The position numbers and the translations under genes were made by a program. 60,005 bases of DNA from an uncultured Clostridium sp. (GTDB lineage Bacteria > Bacillota > Clostridia > TANB77 > CAG-508), in assembly GCA_948470605.1 (NCBI GenBank), contig CAOKPI010000007.1, positions 1 to 60,005 of the forward strand, in the 5' to 3' direction. The notes beneath the pieces were generated by a model. The model saw only the letters and a program-made list of their open reading frames with translations, did no database searches and was not told the DNA's origin. Shown here piece after piece: positions 45,109 through 54,474 of the stretch; the stretch's first letter is position 1; every line of letters starts with the position of its first letter.

Positions 45109-45759
45109 ATGCCAAGAAAAAAACCAGAATTAAATAAAAGAGAAAAAGCAATATTAAAATTCATCGAAAAACAAATCATGACACAAGGATATCCACCATC
45201 TGTAAGAGAAATTGGAAAAGCAGTGGGATTAAGTTCAACAGCAACCGTTCATGGATACTTAGCTAAATTAGACGAAAAGGGATATATCAAAAAACAAGAT
45301 AAAAAAGGAAGAACCTTACGATTATTAAAAGGTGGTTCAGGAGAACCAAAGAAAACTTCCAGCAAAGATTTCTATACGCAAAAAGAATTAGTAGAAGTTC
45401 CCATTGTAGGAAGAATTACAGCAGGAGAGCCAATTTTAGCAGTAGAAAATGTAACCGATACTTTCCCAATCCCAGTTGACTTTGTAGGAAACTCTGAAAG
45501 CTTTATGCTTACTGTTAGAGGAGAAAGTATGATAGAAGCCGGAATTTTAGATGGAGATTACATATTAGTAAAAAAACAAAATACAGCCAATAATGGAGAA
45601 ATCGTAGTAGCTTTAATCGGAGAGGAAGCGACCGTAAAAACCTTTTATAAAGAAAAAGACCATATTAGATTACAACCAGAAAATTCTACCATGGATCCAA
45701 TTATAGTACCAAACTGTGAAATACTAGGAAAAGTTGGTGGCGTATTTAGAAAAATGTAA
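45109..45759 (+). CDS. lexA: SOS repressor LexA
   Basis: 216 residues. N-terminal winged helix '[34 protein letters not shown]'; cleavage site Ala-Gly in '[10 protein letters not shown]'; catalytic Ser in '[10 protein letters not shown]' and Lys in '[10 protein letters not shown]'. On DNA damage, RecA stimulates self-cleavage and SOS genes are released. The ATG at 45109 is preferred to GTG 45100 because GGAG ends at 45100. A LexA-like palindrome overlaps its promoter, so autoregulation is likely. Confidence 0.96.
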   Translation: MPRKKPELNKREKAILKFIEKQIMTQGYPPSVREIGKAVGLSSTATVHGYLAKLDEKGYIKKQDKKGRTLRLLKGGSGEPKKTSSKDFYTQKELVEVPIVGRITAGEPILAVENVTDTFPIPVDFVGNSESFMLTVRGESMIEAGILDGDYILVKKQNTANNGEIVVALIGEEATVKTFYKEKDHIRLQPENSTMDPIIVPNCEILGKVGGVFRKM

Positions 45760-45807
45760 ATATCACATTTGCAGTTCACACAAAATTCACAAGTAGAACA
45801 TTGACTA

Positions 45808-45850
45808 ACAACACTGTGTCACTTATAATGATACAGTGTTATTCTTTTGT
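45808..45850 (+). terminator. rho-independent terminator after lexA
   Basis: AACACTGTGTCA pairs with TGATACAGTGTT, followed by ATTCTTTT. Confidence 0.8.
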
Positions 45851-45897
45851 GACAAGAGGGGCGCCCCTTTGGGACATTATCTACGTCCCCATGTCCC
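45849..45897. repeat. composite of repeat B fragment and family A end
   Basis: GTGACAAGAGGGGCGCCCC (family B arm) is joined directly to a family A right end (GGGACATTATCTACGTCCCC..., 45871-45897). Both are single arms, suggesting insertion next to each other followed by deletion. Confidence 0.8.
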
Positions 45898-45921
45898 AAA
45901 AGCAACATGAAAGGAGAAACG

Positions 45922-48198
45922 ATGTTAAAAGTATTAAGAAATTTAAAAAAATCATTTTGGTCAGTGGTAGTAATTGTTGTCTTGCTATGTATACAAGCGA
46001 CGACAGATTTAGCACTACCAGATTATACATCTAAAATAGTCAACATCGGAATTCAAGCAGGAGGAATTGAAACAGCGGTACCAGACATAATTTTTAAAGA
46101 AGACATGGACAATCTTCTTATATTTGCTGAAAAAAATGACGAAATATTAGAACATTATACATTAGTTGGTAACAATCCAGATAAGCAACAAGAAAAGATA
46201 ATAGCCCAATATTTAGGAAAAGAAAAACACATACAACCAGATGAAGTATATGTTTTAAAAGAGATGTCAAAAGAGGAAAAAGAGGGAATATCAAAGCAAA
46301 TGGCAAGTCTCCTAATGGAAATGACAACTCTTACAAACGAAGAAACAGCAAATCAAATCAAAGAACAGATAGTAATGAATATGCCGAATGTATCAGAGGA
46401 ACAAAAACAAGCTATCCAATCCCAAAACGTAATGGAATTCATTAAAAACATGACAGAAGAACAGAGAAATGAGCTTTTAAAAGAATTTACTAGCAAGATG
46501 GATGAGATGCCAGATTCTATCAAAGAACAAGCTGCTATTAGTTGTGTCAAAGAAATTTATAAAAAGTTAGGCGTAGATACCGATAAACTTCAAAATAATT
46601 ATATCTTAATGGCAGGACTTCAAATGCTAGGAATAGCAGCTATTACAATGGTATCAGCAGTATCTATTATGCTATTATCCTCTAGAGTAGCAGCTAAACT
46701 AGGAAGGACATTAAGAGAGAAAGTCTTTCAAAAGGTAATTCATTTTTCCAATAAAGAATTATCCGAATTTTCAACAGCTTCTCTAATTACTCGTAGTACT
46801 AATGATATTCAACAAATCCAACAATTGATTACCATGTTATTCCGAGTGGTTGTATATGCACCAATTATTGGTATAGGAGGCTTTGTTAAGGTATTAACCA
46901 ATAGTGATAGTCAAATGGCCTGGATTATAGGGGTCGCTATTTTAGCCATTCTATTTATCGTGGGAACACTATTTATCATGGTTATGCCAAAATTCAAAAA
47001 ATTACAAGAATTAATTGACCGATTAAATCAAGTAGCAAGAGAAATTTTAACAGGGCTGCCAGTCATCAGGGCTTTTCATAAAGAGAAAAAAGAGGAAGCA
47101 AGATTCGATACTGCCAATGCCAATTTAATGAAAACCAATATTTTTGTCAGTCGAGCAATGTCAATGATGATGCCACTTTTAATGTTTGTGATGAATTCTA
47201 TTATGATTTTAATTGTATGGGTAGGAGGTCATAATGTCGACCAAGGAATGATGCAGGTGGGAGACATGATGGCATTTATCCAATATACGATGCAAATTGT
47301 CATGGCATTTTTAATGATTTCTATGATTTCTATTATGCTACCAAGAGCTTCTGTATCAGCTAGACGTATCCAAGAAATCATAGAAACCGAACCAAGTATT
47401 CAAGACCAAGCCAATCGAAAAAGTTTTGATAAAAATAAAGAAGGATGGGTTGAATTTAAAAATGTATCGTTTCATTATCCAGATGCTGACACAGAAGTAC
47501 TATCTGACATTAATTTCACGGCAAAACCTGGGGAAACCACAGCGATTATTGGAAGTACAGGGAGTGGAAAATCGACGGTTGTTAATTTATTGCCAAGATT
47601 TTATGATGTAACAGGTGGCGAACTTTTAATAGATGGTGTTAATGTCAAAGAGGTATCACAAAAAGAGTTAAGAGATAAAATTGGATTGGTTCCACAAAAA
47701 GGAATTTTATTTTCTGGAACTATTGCATCTAATATTAAATACGCGGATGAAATGATGTCGGAGGAAAAAATGGAAGAAGCAGCCAAAATTGCACAAGCAA
47801 CAGAGTTCATCGAAAGTAAAGATAAAAAATACGAAGAACCAATTGCCCAAGGGGGAAGCAATGTTTCAGGTGGACAAAAACAGCGTTTGTCCATTGCAAG
47901 AGCAATAGCCAAAGAACCAGAAATTTTTGTATTTGATGATAGTTTTTCTGCATTAGATTTTAAAACAGACCAACAATTAAGAGAAGCTTTGACTAGCCAA
48001 ACAAAAGATAAAACAGTTATTTTGGTAGCCCAAAGAATTAGTACCATTATGAAAGCAGAAAAAATAGTAGTATTAGAAGAAGGAAAAGTAGTAGGAATCG
48101 GAACCCATGAAGAATTAATGAAAAACAATGAAACCTATCGACAAATTGCTTTATCGCAATTATCAGAAAAAGAGCTAGGAGAGGAAGGAGGAGAATAA
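45922..48198 (+). CDS. ABC exporter half-transporter with extracellular insert
   Basis: 758 residues, larger than the usual 580. An insert of about 180 mostly charged residues (about 45-220, 'KEDMDNLLIFAEKNDE' and following) lies between the first two membrane helices. The NBD has 'GSTGSGKSTVVNLL', 'VSGGQKQRLSIARA' and 'IFVFDDSFSALD' with Asp replacing the catalytic Glu. It pairs with the next gene as a heterodimeric multidrug-type exporter. The ATG at 45922 follows AAAGGAGA. Confidence 0.93.
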   Translation: MLKVLRNLKKSFWSVVVIVVLLCIQATTDLALPDYTSKIVNIGIQAGGIETAVPDIIFKEDMDNLLIFAEKNDEILEHYTLVGNNPDKQQEKIIAQYLGKEKHIQPDEVYVLKEMSKEEKEGISKQMASLLMEMTTLTNEETANQIKEQIVMNMPNVSEEQKQAIQSQNVMEFIKNMTEEQRNELLKEFTSKMDEMPDSIKEQAAISCVKEIYKKLGVDTDKLQNNYILMAGLQMLGIAAITMVSAVSIMLLSSRVAAKLGRTLREKVFQKVIHFSNKELSEFSTASLITRSTNDIQQIQQLITMLFRVVVYAPIIGIGGFVKVLTNSDSQMAWIIGVAILAILFIVGTLFIMVMPKFKKLQELIDRLNQVAREILTGLPVIRAFHKEKKEEARFDTANANLMKTNIFVSRAMSMMMPLLMFVMNSIMILIVWVGGHNVDQGMMQVGDMMAFIQYTMQIVMAFLMISMISIMLPRASVSARRIQEIIETEPSIQDQANRKSFDKNKEGWVEFKNVSFHYPDADTEVLSDINFTAKPGETTAIIGSTGSGKSTVVNLLPRFYDVTGGELLIDGVNVKEVSQKELRDKIGLVPQKGILFSGTIASNIKYADEMMSEEKMEEAAKIAQATEFIESKDKKYEEPIAQGGSNVSGGQKQRLSIARAIAKEPEIFVFDDSFSALDFKTDQQLREALTSQTKDKTVILVAQRISTIMKAEKIVVLEEGKVVGIGTHEELMKNNETYRQIALSQLSEKELGEEGGE

Positions 48199-48199
48199 T

Positions 48200-50047
48200 A
48201 TGCCAGGACCAATGGGAGGAGGTCCAATGGGACCAGGAAGAAATGGAGCACCAGAAAAAGCAAAGAATTTCAAAGGGACTGCTCAAAAATTAATGAATGA
48301 TTATCTAGGAAAATACAAAATAGCTTTAATCATCGTATTAGTATTTGCCATTGGAAGTACCATTTTCACGATTGTAGGACCTAAAATATTAGGAAATGCG
48401 ACAACTGAAATTTTTAACGGATTAGTCAGCAAATTATCTGGTGGCAGTGGAATTGATTTTGGGAAAATAGGACAAATTGCTATCACGTTATTGATTTTAT
48501 ATATCATTAGTGCGCTATTCTCTTTCATACAAGGTTTTACGATGACCAATGTTTCGCAAAAACTAACTTATCGATTACGAAATGATATTGCCAAAAAAAT
48601 AAGTCATTTACCCATGAAATATTTTGATACTAAAACACATGGAGAAGTATTGTCCATTATTACGAACGATATTGATACTTTAAGCATGAACTTAGACCAA
48701 AGTATTACCCAAATTATTACATCGATTTGTACCATAATCGGTATCTTAATTATGATGTTTTCCATTAGTTGGCAAATGACATTAATTTCTCTTATCATTC
48801 TTCCGATTGCAGGAATACTAGTCAAAAATATTGTGGGGAAATCACAAAAATATTTCCAAAGGCAACAAGCTTATTTAGCCAATGTAAATGGGCAAGTAGA
48901 GGAAATTTATGGAGGATTAAATATTGTAAAAGCCTTTAATGCAGAGGAAAAAGTAGTCAAAGAATTTGAAAGAGCCAATCGAGAGCTTTATCATTCTGGT
49001 TGGAAATCACAATTTTTGTCTGGTTTAATGTTTCCCGTTATGAATTTCATTTCGAATGTAGGTTATGTAGGAGTAGCCGTAGCAGGAGGCTATTTAGCCA
49101 TTAATGGAACGATTACGGTAGGAAATATACAAAGTTTTATTCAATATAATAAACAATTTACCCAACCAATCAACCAGATTGCGCAAATATCGGCTATGCT
49201 ACAATCCATGATAGCAGCAACAGAAAGAATTTTTGAGTTTTTGGAACAACCAGAAGAAAAAGATACGCATAAAGAAAATATCGATATTACAAATTTAAAA
49301 GGAAATGTAACGTTTGAACATGTAAAATTTGGTTATGACCTAGAGACTACCATTATTAATGATTTTAATGCTTCTGTTCACGAGGGACAAAAGATTGCCA
49401 TTGTTGGTCCAACTGGTGCAGGAAAAACTACGATGGTAAAATTATTAATGCGTTTTTATGATGTGAAAGATGGTGCGATTTTGATAGATGGGCATAATAT
49501 TAAAGATTTTGATAGAGGCGAGCTTCGTAAGATGTTTGGTATGGTATTACAAGATACGTGGCTATTTGGTGGAACGGTAAAAGATAATATTAAATATGGA
49601 AAAGAAGACGCTACAGACGCTCAAGTGATTGAAGCAGCCAAAGCAGCTCATGTACATCATTTTATTAAAACTTTACCACAAGGTTACCATTCTATGATAA
49701 ACGAAGAATCTAGTAATATATCAGCTGGTCAAAAACAATTATTGACGATTGCTAGGGTTATTTTGGCTAATCCTAAAATATTGATTTTAGATGAAGCAAC
49801 TAGTTCAATTGATACAAGAACAGAGATTCAAATTCAATCTGCTATGGATAATTTAATGAAAGGCAGAACTAGCTTTATTATTGCTCATCGCTTGTCTACC
49901 ATTAAAAATGCTGATTTGATTTTGGTTATGAATCATGGCGATATTGTGGAACAGGGTACCCATGAGGCTTTACTTGCTAAAGGTGGCTTTTATGCTGAGT
50001 TGTATAATAGTCAGTTTGAAATTGAAGAACGGATAAAAAGGAATTAG
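48200..50047 (+). CDS. ABC exporter half-transporter (catalytic partner)
   Basis: 615 residues: a Gly/Pro/Met-rich N-terminus ('MPGPMGGGPMGPGRNGAPEK'), six membrane helices, then 'GPTGAGKTTMVKLL', 'ISAGQKQLLTIARV', 'ILILDEATSSID' (catalytic Glu present) and 'IIAHRLSTI'. It starts one base after its partner. Near the end it contains an in-frame CGG (50030-50032). Read as Arg, the tail is E-E-R-I-K-R-N; with a +1 skip it ends E-E-G-stop. Either is harmless, so this site does not test the rule. Confidence 0.94.
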   Translation: MPGPMGGGPMGPGRNGAPEKAKNFKGTAQKLMNDYLGKYKIALIIVLVFAIGSTIFTIVGPKILGNATTEIFNGLVSKLSGGSGIDFGKIGQIAITLLILYIISALFSFIQGFTMTNVSQKLTYRLRNDIAKKISHLPMKYFDTKTHGEVLSIITNDIDTLSMNLDQSITQIITSICTIIGILIMMFSISWQMTLISLIILPIAGILVKNIVGKSQKYFQRQQAYLANVNGQVEEIYGGLNIVKAFNAEEKVVKEFERANRELYHSGWKSQFLSGLMFPVMNFISNVGYVGVAVAGGYLAINGTITVGNIQSFIQYNKQFTQPINQIAQISAMLQSMIAATERIFEFLEQPEEKDTHKENIDITNLKGNVTFEHVKFGYDLETTIINDFNASVHEGQKIAIVGPTGAGKTTMVKLLMRFYDVKDGAILIDGHNIKDFDRGELRKMFGMVLQDTWLFGGTVKDNIKYGKEDATDAQVIEAAKAAHVHHFIKTLPQGYHSMINEESSNISAGQKQLLTIARVILANPKILILDEATSSIDTRTEIQIQSAMDNLMKGRTSFIIAHRLSTIKNADLILVMNHGDIVEQGTHEALLAKGGFYAELYNSQFEIEERIKRN

Positions 50048-50097
50048 GTACAATTTAATAAATAGTTACGAATATTGCCATAAATTTCATAAAAGTA

Positions 50098-50126
50098 TTG
50101 ACATTGTATGAAAAACATGGTAACAT
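50098..50126 (+). promoter_or_regulatory. promoter of the 50.1-kb ncRNA
   Basis: Consensus TTGACA (50098-50103) and TAACAT (50121-50126), 17-base spacing, with no protein gene downstream before a terminator. Confidence 0.7.
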
Positions 50127-50132
50127 AATATG

Positions 50133-50376
50133 CAGAAAGCCTCAAGAGGCTTTACAATAAAACATGTAAGGAGGGATGGTATGAAAATGACTAGAGGACC
50201 TGCGAGACAGCACAACTATCCAAGATGATCATGTTTCCGGCAGTAAGAATAATGCCAAATAGGCCAATGATATTGGCTATGCATGTCATTCGTTGCAGTT
50301 TGAAACAAATCGGGCCCAAATGAATATAAGCAACGAAAAGTGACAAGGCGAGAGATTTAAATCTCTCGCCTAATTT
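50133..50376 (+). ncRNA. candidate structured RNA with a 15-codon ORF
   Basis: A promoter-to-terminator unit in a 646-base gap. It begins with a perfect hairpin (AAAGCCTC/GAGGCTTT, 50137-50154). It continues through GC-richer sequence than the surrounding gaps, with complementary parts such as CCAATGATATTGG, and ends in GGCGAGAGATTT/AAATCTCTCGCC followed by T's (50346-50376). An AGGAGGG site precedes a mini-ORF (50181-50228, MKMTRGPARQHNYPR). Size and setting recall large clostridial ncRNAs such as the raiA motif, but I cannot confirm any Rfam family. Confidence 0.6.
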
Positions 50377-50555
50377 TATATTATAGGAAAGTTCTCCGAA
50401 CTTCCTATAATATAAAGCGTTTCACAGAAAATTGCTTTGCAATTTTCGCGAGCGAACAACGGGCGTGGCATGAAAACTAATCCAAAAGGTCAAAAAATTT
50501 TAATCATGCCACTGTTGTTCTAGTATAAGAAAGTTCTCCGAACTTTCTATAATAT
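50374..50555. repeat. cluster of nested palindromes
   Basis: Three hairpins: TATTATAGGAAAGTTC/GAACTTCCTATAATA (50377-50412), GAAAATTGC/GCAATTTTC (50430-50448) and AAGAAAGTTC/GAACTTTCT (50524-50553). A longer pair GAACAAC..GTGGCATGA / TCATGCCAC..GTTGTTC (50454-50520) lies between them. No gene lies in 50377-50693. Confidence 0.7.
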
Positions 50556-50693
50556 TTGTTTTGTATAAACACAAAAAACAGATATAGAACATCTAACTTG
50601 TAAAATAAAAAATATTTACTTTTTTTAAAGTGGGTGCTATAATATTTTTGAATTAAGAAGAAAATATAAAATACAATAAAAGAGGAAATGAAC

Positions 50694-53492
50694 ATGACAG
50701 AAAAAGAACAAAGAAAAAAAGCAAAAGAATTTGCAGAGTATTGGAAAAATAAAGGAAACGAAAGAAGTGAAAGTCAACCATTTTGGTTAGCATTGTTAAG
50801 AGACATATTTGGAATCCAAGAACCTGAAAAATTTATCATATTTGAAGAAAATGTACATATCGATCAAGCCAATGGTTTTATCGATGGCTATCTTCCAGAT
50901 ACCCATGTTTTAATAGAGCAAAAAGGCAAAGGAAAAGATTTAAGAAAACCAATCAAACAATCTGATGGAACGTATTTAAACCCATTTCAACAAGCGAAGC
51001 GATATTCATCTGAGTTACCTTATTCACAAAGACCAAGATGGATTGTAACCAGTAATTTTAGTTCATTTTTAGTCTATGATATGGAAAATCCAACAGGAGA
51101 ACCACAAGAAATATTACTAGAAGATTTAGAAAAAGAATATTATCGATTAGCCTTTTTAGTAGACAAAGGAAATGAAAACCTAAAAAAAGAGATGGAAATA
51201 TCAATACAAGCAGGAGAAATTGTTGGAAAATTGTATGATGAAATATTAAAGTTATATTTGTATCCAGAAAAGGAAAGTACTTTAAGAAGCTTGAATATGC
51301 TTTGTGTAAGATTAGTATTTTGTTTGTATGCAGAAGATGCTGGCATATTTGGAAAACACAATCTATTTCACGATTATTTAGCCAATTTGGATGCCAGTGA
51401 TTTAAGAAGAGCATTAATCGACTTATTCAAAGTTTTAGATACAAAAATAGAGGAAAGAGATCCTTATATGAAAGAAGAACTTGCAAAATTCCCCTATGTA
51501 AATGGTGGCTTATTTGCTGATGAGACAATAGAAATCCCTATGCTAAATGAGAAAGTAAAAGATATTTTATTGTCAAAGGCAAGTGAAGACTTTGATTGGA
51601 GCAATATTTCTCCCACTATTTTTGGGGCAGTATTTGAAAGTACCTTAAATCCAGATACAAGGCGTACAGGAGGAATGCATTATACTTCGATTGAGAATAT
51701 TCATAAAGTCATTGACCCTTTATTTTTAGATGATTTGAAAGATGAATTAGCTTATATTATGAATTTGAAATCAAACGATGCCATTGAAAAGAATGTTAAA
51801 AAGTTTCAAGAAAAAATAGCTAGTTTACAATTTTTAGATCCTGCTTGTGGTTCAGGTAATTTTTTAACAGAAACATATATCAGTTTAAGAAAAATGGAAA
51901 ATCAGGCTATTGAAACATTAACCAAAGGACAAATTGCTTTGGGAATGGAACAGTTCAATCCAATTCAAGTTTCGATTGGTCAATTTTATGGCATAGAGAT
52001 AAATGATTTTGCAGTAACTGTTGCTAAAACAGCCCTATGGATAGCAGAAAGCCAAATGATGAAAGAAACAGAGGAAATATTGCATTTGAATTTAGACTTT
52101 TTGCCTTTAAAATCTTATGCCAATATTGTGGAAGGTAATGCTTTAAGATTGGATTGGAATGAGATAATCGATAAAAAAGAATTAAATTTTATCATGGGGA
52201 ATCCGCCTTTTATAGGTGCTAGAATGATGGCACAAGGAAGCGAACAAAAAAGAGATGTAGAAAATTTATTTGGAAAAATAAAAGATGTACAAGATTTAGA
52301 TTATGTAACATGCTGGTACAAAAAGGCTGCTGAATATATACAAAATACTACTATTGAAGTTGGATTCGTTTCAACCAATTCCATATGTCAGGGGTCACAA
52401 GTACCAATACTATGGGATTTATTATTAAGCCAATATAAAATCTGTATCAATTTTGCCTATCAAACTTTTAGATGGAACAGTGAGTCCAATCAAAAAGCAG
52501 CAGTATATTGCGTGATTATAGGATTTTCTCTATTTCATAGAAAAATAAAACAATTATATAGTAGTTCTATTTATAGGAAGGAAACAAAATTGAATGTGGT
52601 TAAAAATATAAGTCCTTATTTATTACCAACAGAAAATTATTTTGTAACCGCCCAAAAAGAGGCTATATGTGATGTGCCTAAAATGAGTTTTGGAAACCAA
52701 CCAAGAGATGGTGGCAATTATATATTCACACAGACAGAGAAAGAAGAACTAGTAAAAAAGAAACCTACAATTATTAAATTTTTAAGACCGTATATAGGGG
52801 CAGAAGAGTTCATAAATCAAAAACAAAGATGGTGTTTGTGGCTTAAAAATGCCAATCCAGCAGAAATTAGAAACGATAAATTTATCTATGAAAAAATAGA
52901 AGCCGTAAAATCTTTTCGAGAGAATTCTTCTGCTAAAACGACTAGAGGATATGCCAAAGTACCACATTTATTTGCTCAAATTACGCAACCAGATGAAGAG
53001 GATTATTTATTAATTCCTAGCGTATCTTCAGAAAAGAGAAGGTATATCCCAATCGGATTTATGAGGGCAAATGCAATAGCATCTAATGCAGTTCAAATTG
53101 TTCCAAATGCTACTTTATATCATTTTGGCATTTTAACCTCTAATGTTCATATGGCTTGGATGAGAACGGTAGCAGGAAGATTAAAAAGTGATTATAGATA
53201 TTCCAAAGAGTTAGTTTATAATACTTTTCCTTTTCCGAATCCAACCAAACAACAAAAAGAAAAAATAGAAAAAACAGCACAAGCAATATTACAGGCAAGG
53301 AAATTATATCCAGATTGTTCATTAGCAGATTTATACGATGAATTAACCATGCCATCTGAACTTAGAAAGGCACATCAAAATAATGATAGAGCAGTGATGG
53401 AAGCCTATGGATTTCCTGTCAAAAATGATTTTACCGAGTCAATGTGTGTAGGAGAGTTGATGAAAAGGTATCAAGAAATGATAAATGCATAA
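50694..53492 (+). CDS. MmeI-like type IIL restriction-modification enzyme
   Basis: 932 residues, the size of single-chain MmeI-type enzymes that combine nuclease, adenine methyltransferase and target recognition. The N-terminal nuclease has a PD-(D/E)xK-like core: Asp64 in 'GFIDGYLPD' and E75-Q-K77 in 'LIEQKGKGKDLRKP'. Methyltransferase motif I 'DPACGSGNFLTE' is near residue 382 and motif IV 'GNPPFIGARMM' near 502. The C-terminal half (about 620-900) is the target-recognition domain. No separate restriction or specificity gene lies nearby. It has no in-frame CGG. The start at 50694 follows AGAGGAA; ATG 50688 is too close to that site. Confidence 0.9.
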   Translation: MTEKEQRKKAKEFAEYWKNKGNERSESQPFWLALLRDIFGIQEPEKFIIFEENVHIDQANGFIDGYLPDTHVLIEQKGKGKDLRKPIKQSDGTYLNPFQQAKRYSSELPYSQRPRWIVTSNFSSFLVYDMENPTGEPQEILLEDLEKEYYRLAFLVDKGNENLKKEMEISIQAGEIVGKLYDEILKLYLYPEKESTLRSLNMLCVRLVFCLYAEDAGIFGKHNLFHDYLANLDASDLRRALIDLFKVLDTKIEERDPYMKEELAKFPYVNGGLFADETIEIPMLNEKVKDILLSKASEDFDWSNISPTIFGAVFESTLNPDTRRTGGMHYTSIENIHKVIDPLFLDDLKDELAYIMNLKSNDAIEKNVKKFQEKIASLQFLDPACGSGNFLTETYISLRKMENQAIETLTKGQIALGMEQFNPIQVSIGQFYGIEINDFAVTVAKTALWIAESQMMKETEEILHLNLDFLPLKSYANIVEGNALRLDWNEIIDKKELNFIMGNPPFIGARMMAQGSEQKRDVENLFGKIKDVQDLDYVTCWYKKAAEYIQNTTIEVGFVSTNSICQGSQVPILWDLLLSQYKICINFAYQTFRWNSESNQKAAVYCVIIGFSLFHRKIKQLYSSSIYRKETKLNVVKNISPYLLPTENYFVTAQKEAICDVPKMSFGNQPRDGGNYIFTQTEKEELVKKKPTIIKFLRPYIGAEEFINQKQRWCLWLKNANPAEIRNDKFIYEKIEAVKSFRENSSAKTTRGYAKVPHLFAQITQPDEEDYLLIPSVSSEKRRYIPIGFMRANAIASNAVQIVPNATLYHFGILTSNVHMAWMRTVAGRLKSDYRYSKELVYNTFPFPNPTKQQKEKIEKTAQAILQARKLYPDCSLADLYDELTMPSELRKAHQNNDRAVMEAYGFPVKNDFTESMCVGELMKRYQEMINA

Positions 53493-53586
53493 TATAGGAG
53501 AAGTGATTAGAAAATTGTAATTTGGAGAGTAGAAATCTATAAAAAATTATGATATACTTACCATATAAGATTGAAGAGGTATTCAC

Positions 53587-53634
53587 ATGTCAAAGCTTCC
53601 AAAGAAAAAATCGTATAATAAGAAGCAATCATAA
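53587..53634 (+). CDS. possible 15-aa basic peptide
   Basis: ATG behind GAAGAGGT encodes MSKLPKKKSYNKKQS and ends 18 bases before the rsmE start. It may be a leader peptide or chance. Coding potential cannot be judged at this length. Confidence 0.25.
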   Translation: MSKLPKKKSYNKKQS

Positions 53635-53652
53635 AAAAACAAGGAGATAACC

Positions 53653-54402
53653 ATGTCTAAATTTTTTGTAACCAGTGAAGACATCCATCAAGAAGAAATT
53701 AAAATCATAGGGAAAGATGTCAATCACATAAAAAATGTACTAAGAAAGAAAATAGGAGAAGAATTAACCATTTGCAATCAAGACATTTCAACAGATTATC
53801 TATGTAAGATAACAGGAATGCAAGAAGACAGGATTCAATGTCATATCATAAAGCAGTTAGAGACCAATTCAGAAGCAAACATAAAAGTAAGTATTTTTCA
53901 AGGGCTTCCCAAAGCAGATAAAATGGAATGGGTGATTCAAAAAGCAGTGGAACTGGGAGTTTATGATATTACACCAATAGAAATGAAACGATGTGTTGTT
54001 AAATTAACTGAAAAGGATAAAATAAAAAAGTTGCAAAGGTGGCAAAAGATAGCAGAAGTGGCAGCTAAGCAAAGTGGAAGAAATAGAATCCCTCAAATAA
54101 ATAAGCTGCAATCCATAAAAAATATTTGTAATTTATGTTCAGATTATGATATAGTAATAGTAGCTTATGAAAACGAAAAAGAAAATAAATTAAAATATGA
54201 ATTACAAAAATTAAAAAATCTTCTAACTCAAGATTTTAAAATTGCTGTTTTAATCGGACCAGAAGGTGGAATCGATGCTTCAGAAATACAATTATTAAAA
54301 GAAAAGGGAGCCAAAATAGTAACATTAGGAAATAGAATTTTGAGAACAGAAACAGTAGCACTAAATGTATTAAGTATTATTATGTATGAGTTAGAAATTT
54401 GA
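53653..54402 (+). CDS. rsmE: 16S rRNA (uracil-1498-N3)-methyltransferase
   Basis: SPOUT-class methyltransferase that methylates U1498 in the decoding region of 16S rRNA. 249 residues; 'IKVSIFQGLPKADKMEWVIQKAVELGV' and 'IGPEGGIDASEIQLLKEKGAKIVTLGNRILRTETVAL' contain the knotted SAM-binding site. An AAGGAGA site precedes the ATG. rsmE often follows prmA; it does not here. Confidence 0.96.
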   Translation: MSKFFVTSEDIHQEEIKIIGKDVNHIKNVLRKKIGEELTICNQDISTDYLCKITGMQEDRIQCHIIKQLETNSEANIKVSIFQGLPKADKMEWVIQKAVELGVYDITPIEMKRCVVKLTEKDKIKKLQRWQKIAEVAAKQSGRNRIPQINKLQSIKNICNLCSDYDIVIVAYENEKENKLKYELQKLKNLLTQDFKIAVLIGPEGGIDASEIQLLKEKGAKIVTLGNRILRTETVALNVLSIIMYELEI

Positions 54403-54474
54403 AAGAATAAACATTCTGTAATTACCAGTAGTTTATAAATTCAATCATTTTTAAACAGGATGGAGGAAAATAAA

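Noticed and set aside
50133..50376. Firm assignment of the ncRNA to the raiA motif or another named family
   Set aside because: I cannot reproduce the consensus from memory; only size, promoter, terminator and position support an ncRNA.
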